Of a stretch of 16,354 nt of DNA, positions 6,655 through 14,124 are shown one piece after another. The DNA is from Elusimicrobiota bacterium. Its GTDB lineage: Bacteria > Elusimicrobiota > Elusimicrobia > Elusimicrobiales > Elusimicrobiaceae. Position 1 is the stretch's first letter. Every line of letters begins with the position of its first letter. Below the pieces are notes generated by a model that worked only from the letters and a program-made list of their open reading frames with translations, ran no database searches and had not been told where the DNA came from. Both the position numbers and the translations under genes were made by a program. Where the stretch lies: the NCBI GenBank assembly GCA_031271365.1, contig JAISVV010000079.1, forward strand, positions 1-16,354, written 5' to 3'.

Positions 6655-7704
6655 ATGACAGAAGAACTAAAAACCAAATTAACCCAAATAGAAAAAACCT
6701 ACACAGAAAAAATCCACCAAACCGCAAGCCTAAAAAACTTGCAGGATTTGCAGGTAGCCGCGCTCGGCCGCAAAGGCGAGCTTACCGAACTCCTAAAAAA
6801 CCTAAAAGATTTACCCCTGGAAGACAAAAAAACCTTCGGCCCGCTAAGCAATGCGCTAAAAACCAAACTAACAACCGCGTTTGAACAAAAACAAACCGAA
6901 CTGGAAACCGCCGCCGTCAACGAAGAACTAAACAAAACCAATTTAGACCTTACGCTGCCAGCGTACACTTTTGACAAAGGCGCGCGCCACCCCCTAAGCA
7001 TAGCCCAAAAAAGAATGACCACCATCTTATCGCGCCTGGGCTTCGTCTGGAGCGAGGGCCCGCTGATAGAAGATAATTACCATAATTTCGACGCGCTAAA
7101 CATACCCAAACACCACCCCGCGCGCGACGTGCAGGACACTTTCTTTATAAAAAACGCCAAAGAAGACAAATTTGTGCTGCGCACGCACACGTCCGGCGTG
7201 CAAATCCGCGCGATGGAAAAGCAAAAACCGCCTATCCGCCTAATAGCCCCGGGCCGCGTCTACCGCAAAGACGATATCGACGCCACCCACAGCCCCGTTT
7301 TCAATCAGATAGAGGGCCTCTATATTGATAAAAACGTAAGCCTGGCCGATTTAAAGCGCGATTTAAGCGTCTTCATGCAAGGCCTATTCGGGCAAAAAGC
7401 CGCGGTGCGTTTTAGGCCTTCTTTCTTCCCGTTTACCGAACCCAGCGTTGAAGTGGACGTAAAATGCGTCTTCTGCGAGGGCAAAGACGCGGGCTGCCCC
7501 GTCTGCAAAGGCACAGGGTGGAAAGAGATGCTCGGCGCGGGCATAGTGCACCCCAATGTGCTTAAAAATTGCGGCATAGACCCGCAAATCTACAGCGGCT
7601 ACGCTTTCGGCATGGGCGTGGAGCGGCTTGCAATGTTTACTTTGGATATCAAAGACATCCGCGCGTTTTACGAAAACGACGTCAGGATTTTGGAGCAATT
7701 TTAA
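6655..7704 (+). CDS. pheS: Phenylalanine-tRNA ligase alpha subunit
   Basis: Catalytic alpha subunit of the alpha2beta2 enzyme that charges tRNA-Phe. At 349 residues it is slightly longer than the ~330 of E. coli. Residues ~1-90 are the N-terminal coiled-coil arm that contacts tRNA (LQVAALGRKGELTELLK). The class II catalytic core follows: motif 2 GRVYRKDDIDATHSP (200-214), FRPSFFPFTEPSVEVDV (253-269), and motif 3 GYAFGMGVERLAM (315-327). A short insert carries two CxxC pairs (Cys271/274 and Cys281/284), which looks like a zinc knuckle, before KGTGWKEMLGAGIVHPNVL. The ATG is preceded by no Shine-Dalgarno sequence and sits at the predicted transcription start. The pheT start overlaps its stop by 1 nt (TAATG). 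Confidence 0.97.
   Translation: MTEELKTKLTQIEKTYTEKIHQTASLKNLQDLQVAALGRKGELTELLKNLKDLPLEDKKTFGPLSNALKTKLTTAFEQKQTELETAAVNEELNKTNLDLTLPAYTFDKGARHPLSIAQKRMTTILSRLGFVWSEGPLIEDNYHNFDALNIPKHHPARDVQDTFFIKNAKEDKFVLRTHTSGVQIRAMEKQKPPIRLIAPGRVYRKDDIDATHSPVFNQIEGLYIDKNVSLADLKRDLSVFMQGLFGQKAAVRFRPSFFPFTEPSVEVDVKCVFCEGKDAGCPVCKGTGWKEMLGAGIVHPNVLKNCGIDPQIYSGYAFGMGVERLAMFTLDIKDIRAFYENDVRILEQF
7692..7695 (+). promoter_or_regulatory. Ribosome-binding site that fixes the pheT start
   Basis: GGAG lies 8 nt before the ATG at 7704 and inside the end of pheS. It supports initiation at 7704 rather than at the earlier in-frame ATG at 7569, which would add 45 non-homologous residues overlapping pheS. Confidence 0.75.
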
Positions 7705-10085
7705 TGAAGATATTATACTCGTGGCTTAAAGACTATATCGACCTAGATTTAACGCCGGCGCAACTGGCGGATAAATTACTTGCCCTGGGCATAGAAGTTG
7801 CCGAAATACAAAATACCGGCGCGGATTTTGAGGGCGTCTTTGCGGCGCAGATAGAAAAGATAGACAAACACCCCAACGCCGATAAACTCTCTTTGGTTAC
7901 TTTAAAAACCAAAGACGGCGCGCAGCGCGTGGTGTGCGGCGCAAAAAATTTGGTTGAGGGCGATATTATCCCGCTGGCTAAAGTTGGCGCGCGGCTTGGC
8001 AAAAACGTTTTGCAGCCTGCCCAGATACGCGGCGTGGTGTCGGAGGGCATGATTTGCTCCGCCGACGAACTTGGCCTTGCACAAAACCGCCAAAGCGGCA
8101 TTTTGACGCTGGATAAAAATTTGCAAATCGGCACAGATATCAAAACGCTTTACGGCAAGCCCGATACTATTTTTGACCTTGAACTTACCCCCAACCGCCC
8201 GGATTTAATGTCGCACCTGGGCGTGGCGCGCGATTTAAGCGTGCTTTTGGATTTACCGCTTAAAACGCCGCAAATAAAAGAAATTGCGGGCCAAGGCGCA
8301 ACGCTAAAAATAAACCTGCCGGCAGGCCAAGAAGGCTGCCCGCGCTATATGGGCCGCACGTTCAAAAACGTTAATAATATAGAATCCCCGCAATGGCTTA
8401 AAGACAGGCTTTCAGCCATGGGCGTTAACCCAAAAAGCGCGCTTGTCGATATCACAAATTATGTGCTCTACGACATCGGCCACCCGTTGCACGCCTTTGA
8501 TTTTGACCAGCTTGAAAGCGGCGAAATTAATGTGCGCTGGGCCGACGCCGGCGAGGCCTTTACAGGCCTTGACGATATCGAGCGCAAACTGGACGCGCAA
8601 ACCTTAGTAATAGCCGACGGCAAAAAATCCGTGGCCTTAGCCGGCGTTTTAGGCGGCAAGCCCGACAGCATTTTGCCGCAAACCAAAAACGTGTTTTTGG
8701 AAAGCGCGTATTTCTACCCGCCGGCGATAAATAAAACTTCCAAAAAACTGGGTATCTCTACAGAAGCCTCGCAGCGTTTTGAGCGCGGCGCTGATATAGA
8801 CGGCTGCCAGACCGCCATGGCCTTGGCAAGCAAATTGATAAGCGAAATTTGCGGCGGCCAGGCAAGCGAAGTTAGCGATGTTTACCCCGTCAGATACCAA
8901 GCGCAAGAGGTTATTTTTACGCCCGAGGAAATCAATAAAATCTTAGGCATGGAAATACCGCGGGAAAAGCTAAAGCAAATTTTTACCCGCATGAGCAAAG
9001 ATTTTAACGCCGCCGGCGGCAAATGGCATTTTAAAGCGCCCTCGTACCGCCGCGACCTTAACCATAAATGGGATTTGGCCGAAGAAGCCGCCCGCTACTA
9101 CGGCCTGGAGGCGTTGGCGCAAGGCCAAACCGATTACAGCAACGCCACTTTGTATTTTGCCGAAAACCCGAAAAGCGTTGATTTGGGCGAGAGCCTTTGC
9201 AACGCGCTTGCCGGCCTTGGGTTTTTTGAGTGTAAAAATTTTGATTTTTTATCGGCAAAAGATTTAGCGGCTTTTGGCTTTGATAAACAAAACATGGTGG
9301 AAATCGCCAACCCGCTTAACGAAGACATGGTGTTTATGCGCCCTTCGCTTTTGCCCTCGCTGCTAAAAAATATAGAATACAACCAACGCCAAAGCCGCGC
9401 CGATTTGCGCCTGTTTGAATACGGCAAAACCTTCGGCCTGCAAAAGGGCTACCCGGCGGAAAGTTTTGTTATATCCGGCGCGTTGTGCGGCCTTACGCCG
9501 CGCGTTAAGTTTTTTGCCGCCGAGCAAAAACCCGTGGATTTTTATTACTTAAAAGGCGTTGCCGCCGCGCTGCTGGGCGGATTTGATAATATCAGCCTGC
9601 GCCCGTCGGCCGCCGCGCCTTCTTATATGCACCCGAAAATCTGCGCCGATATAATTTGCGACGGCAAAACCATAGGCTGCTTAGGCAAAACGCACCCGGC
9701 GATACTTAAAAAGTACGACATAAAAACCGACGTTTGGGCCTTTGAGTTTACCATTAAAGGCCTTGATAAGCAGTTTAACGCGCAGGTGTTTAAGCCGGCA
9801 AAAGAAGTTGGCGTATACCCCGCAAGCCGGCGCGATTTATCCGTAATCATAGACGGCAAAACCGCCTACGAGCAGGTGGAAAGCTGCCTTAAAAAAGCCG
9901 GCGCGGACAACTTTACGCTGATAGATTTATACCAGGGCAAAAACCTGCCCGAAGGCAAAAAAAGCGTAACGCTGCGTTTTGAAATCTCCTCGCCGGAAAA
10001 AACCTTAACCGACAAGGAAATTACCGCCTTCACCGATAATATTTTAGCCGCCTTAAAGCGCGATTTGGCGGCGGAGCTTAGATAA
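7704..10085 (+). CDS. pheT: Phenylalanine-tRNA ligase beta subunit
   Basis: Structural, editing and tRNA-binding subunit of phenylalanyl-tRNA synthetase; it hydrolyses Tyr-tRNA-Phe. At 793 residues it has the usual length. Domain order by eye is the N-terminal region starting MKILYSWLKDYI; the EMAP/OB tRNA-binding domain at ~42-150 (HPNADKLSLVTL, VSEGMICSADELGL); the conserved DLELTPNRPDLMSHLGVARD (158-177); the B3/B4 editing domain (LVDITNYVLYDIGHPLHAFD); the B5 domain near residues 400-475; the pseudo-catalytic core; and the C-terminal anticodon-binding FDX-ACB domain at ~700-793 (VYPASRRDLSVII, TLRFEISSPEKTLTDKEI). It shares one base with pheS and one with the following gene (TAATG both times), so coupling is probable. 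Confidence 0.97.
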   Translation: MKILYSWLKDYIDLDLTPAQLADKLLALGIEVAEIQNTGADFEGVFAAQIEKIDKHPNADKLSLVTLKTKDGAQRVVCGAKNLVEGDIIPLAKVGARLGKNVLQPAQIRGVVSEGMICSADELGLAQNRQSGILTLDKNLQIGTDIKTLYGKPDTIFDLELTPNRPDLMSHLGVARDLSVLLDLPLKTPQIKEIAGQGATLKINLPAGQEGCPRYMGRTFKNVNNIESPQWLKDRLSAMGVNPKSALVDITNYVLYDIGHPLHAFDFDQLESGEINVRWADAGEAFTGLDDIERKLDAQTLVIADGKKSVALAGVLGGKPDSILPQTKNVFLESAYFYPPAINKTSKKLGISTEASQRFERGADIDGCQTAMALASKLISEICGGQASEVSDVYPVRYQAQEVIFTPEEINKILGMEIPREKLKQIFTRMSKDFNAAGGKWHFKAPSYRRDLNHKWDLAEEAARYYGLEALAQGQTDYSNATLYFAENPKSVDLGESLCNALAGLGFFECKNFDFLSAKDLAAFGFDKQNMVEIANPLNEDMVFMRPSLLPSLLKNIEYNQRQSRADLRLFEYGKTFGLQKGYPAESFVISGALCGLTPRVKFFAAEQKPVDFYYLKGVAAALLGGFDNISLRPSAAAPSYMHPKICADIICDGKTIGCLGKTHPAILKKYDIKTDVWAFEFTIKGLDKQFNAQVFKPAKEVGVYPASRRDLSVIIDGKTAYEQVESCLKKAGADNFTLIDLYQGKNLPEGKKSVTLRFEISSPEKTLTDKEITAFTDNILAALKRDLAAELR

Positions 10086-10363
10086 TGCAGCAAGATAAGT
10101 ACAGACAGCTAAACGATTTGATAGACAATGTCTCCGCCCGCCTGGCCAAAACGGAGGAGGAAAACCTGCTTTTAAAAGCCAAAGTGCGCACGCTGGAAAG
10201 CAGCCTGCGCGTGATGGAAAGCGCGCAAGCCACCGCCAGAGCGTTAAAAGAATGGAAAGACGTTACCACCTCTATACTAAAAAAACTATACACAAAAATA
10301 GAGCGGGAAATTGATAAGATAGAAGCCCAGGCCTCCGCCCCGCAGATAGGAGAGGATAAATGA
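10085..10363 (+). CDS. Small coiled-coil protein, possibly ZapB-like division factor
   Basis: A 92-residue, highly charged helical protein without signal peptide or membrane segment. Heptad-like spacing of Leu, Val and Ile runs through residues ~9-50 (LNDLIDNV, LLLKAKVRTLESSLRVM) and again at ~63-82. Its ATG overlaps the pheT stop (TAATG), with GGAG about nine bases upstream, and its own stop overlaps the next start (ATGA). A short coiled-coil gene directly before a zapA gene is a recurring arrangement in other bacteria, where the pair serves the FtsZ ring. A role as partner of the downstream ZapA-like protein is therefore inferred from context and shape, not from a recognised family motif. 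Confidence 0.7.
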   Translation: MQQDKYRQLNDLIDNVSARLAKTEEENLLLKAKVRTLESSLRVMESAQATARALKEWKDVTTSILKKLYTKIEREIDKIEAQASAPQIGEDK

Positions 10364-10677
10364 CCCCGCCCGAAGAAAAGCAGCCCGTTTCCGTCAATAT
10401 CCGCCGCATAGAACTTGACGACGTTTGGTTTGACGGCGTAGGGCCTTTGGAAGTAAAAGCGCTCGCGCGCGACGTGGAGCTGCGTATGGAAAAAATTTCC
10501 AAAGATAAAAACATCGCAGATACTTTTAAAATACTCGCCCACGCCGCTTTGCATTACGCGGTTTTGGCTTACAGCAAAACAAACACGGCCGGCACCAAAA
10601 GCAAAGACGAAAACAAACAGCTTGATAACGCCATTGAAAAACTTTCGCACTGCTTAAACGGCCTGCCGCTAAAATAA
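10360..10677 (+). CDS. ZapA-like cell-division protein
   Basis: A 105-residue cytosolic protein. The N-terminal half reads VSVNIRRIELDDVWFDG, followed by EVKALARDVELRMEKISK. The second half is a helix (TFKILAHAALHYAVLAYSK) ending in a short coiled segment. This order of strand, dimer-forming helix and long helix, with the position-specific pattern lAr.ve.rM..i and the Ala-rich helix, matches ZapA, which bundles FtsZ filaments at the Z ring. Location right after pheT supports this, since zapA follows pheT in many bacteria. Similarity is modest, so I leave the symbol empty. The start has a strong GGAGAGG seven bases upstream and overlaps the previous stop (ATGA). Confidence 0.65.
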   Translation: MTPPEEKQPVSVNIRRIELDDVWFDGVGPLEVKALARDVELRMEKISKDKNIADTFKILAHAALHYAVLAYSKTNTAGTKSKDENKQLDNAIEKLSHCLNGLPLK

Positions 10678-10680
10678 TTT

Positions 10681-11955
10681 ATGAACGATTTTTTTGATAA
10701 AGAGCGCCAATCCTCCCAGGCGGCAGCAATGCCGCTTGCAGCGCGCCTTGCGCCAAAAACGCTGGGTGATTTCGCCGGCCAGCAGGAAATTTTAGGCCCC
10801 GGCAAAATGCTGCGCCGGCTTATAGAGGCAGATAAAGTGCGCTCGGCCGTTTTCTTCGGCCCGCCGGGCGTGGGCAAAACCGCGCTGGCGCGTTTTATAG
10901 CAGCCGGCACAAAAGCGCACGTAACGGAGCTTAACGCGGCCGCCGCCGGCGTGGGCGATTTAAAAAAAGTTATAGAGCAGGCCCGGCTGCGCATAGAAAA
11001 TAATTTTGAAGAAAAGCGCACCCTCGTTATCTTAGACGAAATACATCACTTCAACAAAACCCAGCAGGACGTGCTGCTGCCCAGCGTTGAAAGCGGCCAA
11101 ATAACCTTAATCGGCCTTACGACGGAAAACCCGTATTTTTATATAAACAACGCGCTGCTCTCGCGCTTTTCCGTGTTTGAATTTAAAGCCTTGGTTAACG
11201 AGGATTTAGAAAAAATCGTAAAGCGCGCCGCTAAAATAGAAAACTTTAAAATAGACAAAGACGCTTTAAACTTTTTAGTTGTGCAAAGCAACGGCGACGC
11301 GCGGCGCCTGCTTAACGCTTTAGAGCTTGCCATAATCACCACCCCCTACGAAGGCGGCCCAAAAAAAATAACTTTTGATATCATAAAAGACTGCATACAA
11401 AAGCGGCACCTTAACTACGATAAAAAAGGCGACGAGCATTATGATATTATCTCGGCCTTTATAAAATCCATGCGCGGCAGCGACCCGGACGCAACCGTGT
11501 ACTGGCTTGCCCGCATGCTCGAAAGCGGGGAGGACCCGCGCTTTATAGCGCGGCGCATTTTTATCTGCGCGGCGGAAGACGTCGGCCTGGCCGAGCCCAC
11601 CGCCGTAGTGCTTGCAGAGGCCGCCTTTAAAAGCGCCGAAGTTTTAGGCATGCCCGAAGTCAGAATACCGCTGGCGGAAGCCGCCATCTACGTGGCCTGC
11701 GCGCCAAAAAGCAACGCCGCCTACCTGGCCATAGACGCCGCTTTAGACGAAGTTAAAAACGGCCCGCGCCGCAGCGTGCCGGCGCATTTGCGCTCGGGCT
11801 TTAAAAACGAGGGCTACAAATACGCGCACGATTTCCCCAACCATTACGTAGAGCAGGAGTATATGCCCAGCCCCAAAAAGTTTTATAACCCGACCGAGCA
11901 AGGCAAAGAAAAAACCATAAAAGACCGCCAGCAAAACTTAAGGAAAAAGAAATGA
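10681..11955 (+). CDS. rarA: Replication-associated recombination protein A (AAA+ ATPase)
   Basis: RarA/MgsA acts at stalled replication forks with SSB and the replisome; it is homologous to eukaryotic WRNIP1. At 424 residues it has the usual length. Visible motifs are the N-terminal PLAARLAPKTLGDFAGQQ (18-35), Walker A GPPGVGKT (60-67), Walker B LVILDEIHHF (115-124), sensor 1 TTENPYF (147-153), the arginine-finger segment LLSRFSVF (159-166) and sensor 2 NGDARRLLNALE. The C-terminal MgsA domain ends with the typical YKYAHDFPNHYVEQEYMP. The start lies 3 bp after the ZapA-like stop and has no clear Shine-Dalgarno sequence, so expression probably relies on coupling. Met17 (MPLAARL) is an alternative start. 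The stop overlaps the xseA start (ATGA). Confidence 0.95.
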   Translation: MNDFFDKERQSSQAAAMPLAARLAPKTLGDFAGQQEILGPGKMLRRLIEADKVRSAVFFGPPGVGKTALARFIAAGTKAHVTELNAAAAGVGDLKKVIEQARLRIENNFEEKRTLVILDEIHHFNKTQQDVLLPSVESGQITLIGLTTENPYFYINNALLSRFSVFEFKALVNEDLEKIVKRAAKIENFKIDKDALNFLVVQSNGDARRLLNALELAIITTPYEGGPKKITFDIIKDCIQKRHLNYDKKGDEHYDIISAFIKSMRGSDPDATVYWLARMLESGEDPRFIARRIFICAAEDVGLAEPTAVVLAEAAFKSAEVLGMPEVRIPLAEAAIYVACAPKSNAAYLAIDAALDEVKNGPRRSVPAHLRSGFKNEGYKYAHDFPNHYVEQEYMPSPKKFYNPTEQGKEKTIKDRQQNLRKKK

Positions 11956-13142
11956 GCCTGCCCTTGGAAGAAGATAAAATATTTTCCGTAACAGAGATAA
12001 GCCAAACCATTAAAGCCATGCTGGAGGGCGCTTTGGCCGGCGTCGCGGTGGAGGGCGAAGTTTCCAACCTAAAAACCGCCGCCAGCGGCCATATTTATTT
12101 TGATTTAAAGGACGCAAACGCCCTAATCTCGGCGGTGATGTTTAAAGGTTACGCGCGCGGCGTTAAACTTAAAGAGGGCGACGCCGTTTTGGTTAAGGGC
12201 GATTTATCGTGCTACATCAAAAGCGGCCGCTATCAAATAATTGTTAAAAATATTTCCGTGCAAACGCGGGGCAATTTATATTTAGAGTTTGAAAAACTAA
12301 AAGCCAAACTTACCGCCGAAGGCTTGTTTGACGAAGGCAAAAAACCGCCGTTGCCGCCCTGGCCCGAGCGCATAGGCGTCATCACCTCGCCCACGGGCGC
12401 GGCGGTGCGCGATATTTTATCGGTGCTAAAGCGCCGCGCGCGCAACCTTGAAGTTATCATAGCGCCCGTTTTAGTGCAGGGCGAAGGCTCTAAAGAGCAA
12501 ATTGCGCAAGCCTTAAAAAACCTTAACAAATTAAAACCCGCCGTAGACGTTATCTTGCTTGGCCGCGGCGGCGGCAGCATAGAAGATTTATGGAGTTTTA
12601 ACGAAGAACTTGTAGTGCGCGCCGTGGCCGCAAGCAGGATACCCGTAATCTCCTGCGTCGGGCACGAGACTGATTTTACGCTTACCGATTTTGCGGCCGC
12701 CCTGCGCGCGCCAACGCCTTCCGCCGCGGCCGAACTTGTGGCCCAAAGCGCGCGCGACACTATCCGCCACGTGGCGCAGTTAAATAAAATGCTTACGCAG
12801 TCTTTAAGCCTAAAGTACGAGCGGCTAAACGCGCGCTTTAAAATGGCGGCTGAAAATAAAATTTTCAAAAACCCTTCGCTGATTTTTACGCCCAAAGAAC
12901 AACTTTTGGACGATTTAACGCAGCAGCTGCAAAAAGCCGTAACGCTGCGCGTCAAAGACGCGCAAACGCGCGTTAAAAACCTAACCCGCCGCCTTAGCGC
13001 GCTAAGCCCTGCGGCGGTGTTAAAGCGCGGGTTCAGCATAGTGCGCCGCTTAGACGACGGCCAAATAGCCCGCACCTCTTTAAAAGGCGAAAAATTAACC
13101 ATAGAAACCAGCCGGGATTTATTTGAGGTAGAAACCATATGA
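11952..13142 (+). CDS. xseA: Exodeoxyribonuclease VII large subunit
   Basis: Catalytic subunit of exonuclease VII, which degrades single-stranded DNA from both ends without metal and serves in mismatch and damage repair. At 396 residues it is shorter than E. coli XseA (456). An N-terminal OB-fold ssDNA-binding domain spans ~10-105 (VEGEVSNLKTAASGHIYFDLKD). The nuclease domain follows, with RIGVITSPTGAAVRDIL (140-156), LLGRGGGSIEDLWSFNEE (202-219) and ISCVGHETDFTLTDFAA (234-250). A long helical segment then leads to the C-terminal LSPAAVLKRGFSIV. It overlaps rarA and xseB by ATGA junctions, and AGGA lies upstream of its start. The missing ~60 residues appear to be in the helical C-terminal region, not the catalytic core. 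Confidence 0.96.
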   Translation: MSLPLEEDKIFSVTEISQTIKAMLEGALAGVAVEGEVSNLKTAASGHIYFDLKDANALISAVMFKGYARGVKLKEGDAVLVKGDLSCYIKSGRYQIIVKNISVQTRGNLYLEFEKLKAKLTAEGLFDEGKKPPLPPWPERIGVITSPTGAAVRDILSVLKRRARNLEVIIAPVLVQGEGSKEQIAQALKNLNKLKPAVDVILLGRGGGSIEDLWSFNEELVVRAVAASRIPVISCVGHETDFTLTDFAAALRAPTPSAAAELVAQSARDTIRHVAQLNKMLTQSLSLKYERLNARFKMAAENKIFKNPSLIFTPKEQLLDDLTQQLQKAVTLRVKDAQTRVKNLTRRLSALSPAAVLKRGFSIVRRLDDGQIARTSLKGEKLTIETSRDLFEVETI

Positions 13143-13366
13143 CAAAGAAAAAATCATTTGAAGAAAAACTTGAGCGCTTGGAAGAAATCGTAAGCGCGCT
13201 GGACGGCGAAACGCTAAACTTAGACGACAGCGCCCAGCTGTTTGAAGAAGGCCTGCAGCTTTCAAAAGAGCTCTCGGGCAAGCTGAAGGAAATTAAGTTT
13301 AAAGTGGAAGCCCTAAAAGCCAAAGGCGAAGAGTTAACCCTGGAGCCTTTTGACAAGGAAGACTAA
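13139..13366 (+). CDS. xseB: Exodeoxyribonuclease VII small subunit
   Basis: A 75-residue helical protein that binds the XseA stalk in multiple copies to form active exonuclease VII. The family pattern is clear: SFEEKLERLEEIVSALDGE (5-23), then LNLDDSAQLFEEGLQLSKEL (26-45). The length is typical. ATGA overlap with xseA and TAATG overlap with tlyA give a tight stoichiometric arrangement; GAGG lies upstream of the start. Confidence 0.95.
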   Translation: MTKKKSFEEKLERLEEIVSALDGETLNLDDSAQLFEEGLQLSKELSGKLKEIKFKVEALKAKGEELTLEPFDKED

Positions 13367-14124
13367 TGCCCAAACCGCGCCTGGACAACGCGCTTGCCGA
13401 GCAAAACCTCGCGCCAAGCCGCAGCAAAGCGCAGGCCATGATAATGGCCGGCGAGGTGCTCGTTAACGGCCAGGCGGAAACGCGCGCGGACAGAACCATA
13501 AAACCGCAAGACATTATAACGCTGAAAGAAAAAAGCTGCCCCTACGTTTCGCGCGGCGGGCTAAAACTAAAAGCCGCGCTGGACGCCTTTAAAATAGACG
13601 TAAAAAACAAAATATGCGCCGATATCGGCGTGGCAACCGGCGGGTTTTCGCACGTGTTTTTGCTGCAGGGCGCGGCGGAAGTTTACGGCATAGACGTCGG
13701 CAAGGGCCAGCTTGCAAGCGAGGTGGCGGCGTTTAAAAACTTCCACTTCCGCCCAAATACCAACGCGCGCTACCTGACGCCGGATATGTTTGATAAAAAG
13801 TTTGAAGCCGCGGCGGTAGACGTATCTTTCATCTCTTTAAAAATGATAATGGCCCCGCTGCTTGCCTGCATGGCCGCGCAAGGCGACATCGTTTTTCTAA
13901 TCAAGCCGCAGTTTGAGCTTACGCCCAAAGACGTGCCCCGCGGCATAGTAAAAACGCAGGAAAACCGCCAAAAAGCCATAGCTTTGGTGCAAGATTATTT
14001 TGAGCAAAACTTAGCGCAAAAATTTAACGCCGAAAGCGCGCAGCTGACAGAAAGCCCCATTCGGGGCGCGCACGGCAATATAGAATACCTTTGGCACGTA
14101 AAAACAGGCGGCAAACATGGATAA
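13366..14124 (+). CDS. tlyA: TlyA-family rRNA 2'-O-methyltransferase (S4 + FtsJ-like domains)
   Basis: Methylates ribose 2'-OH groups in rRNA using S-adenosylmethionine; mycobacterial TlyA modifies 16S and 23S rRNA and thereby gives capreomycin sensitivity. At 252 residues it is close to the family norm. Residues ~4-60 are an S4 RNA-binding domain (RLDNALAEQNLAPSRSKAQA, AGEVLVNG). CPYVSRGGLKLKAAL (58-72) links to the Rossmann methyltransferase, with SAM motif DIGVATGGFSHVFLLQGA (86-103). The likely K-D-K-E tetrad is Lys67, Asp152 (AVDVSFISL), Lys180 (IKPQFE) and Glu240 (GNIEYLWH). Motif I reads GVATGG where GASTGG is common. It overlaps the next gene by 8 nt. Haemolysin names for this family are historical. 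Confidence 0.94.
   Translation: MPKPRLDNALAEQNLAPSRSKAQAMIMAGEVLVNGQAETRADRTIKPQDIITLKEKSCPYVSRGGLKLKAALDAFKIDVKNKICADIGVATGGFSHVFLLQGAAEVYGIDVGKGQLASEVAAFKNFHFRPNTNARYLTPDMFDKKFEAAAVDVSFISLKMIMAPLLACMAAQGDIVFLIKPQFELTPKDVPRGIVKTQENRQKAIALVQDYFEQNLAQKFNAESAQLTESPIRGAHGNIEYLWHVKTGGKHG

Noticed and set aside
7569..7703. Upstream in-frame ATG extending pheT by 45 residues
   Set aside because: The extension overlaps pheS in another frame, is Arg-rich with no PheT similarity, and the ATG at 7704 has a well-placed GGAG and the family N-terminus MKILYSWL.
12233..13138. 301-residue minus-strand open frame opposite xseA
   Set aside because: Shadow of the strongly conserved xseA; Ser/Arg-rich composition without motifs.
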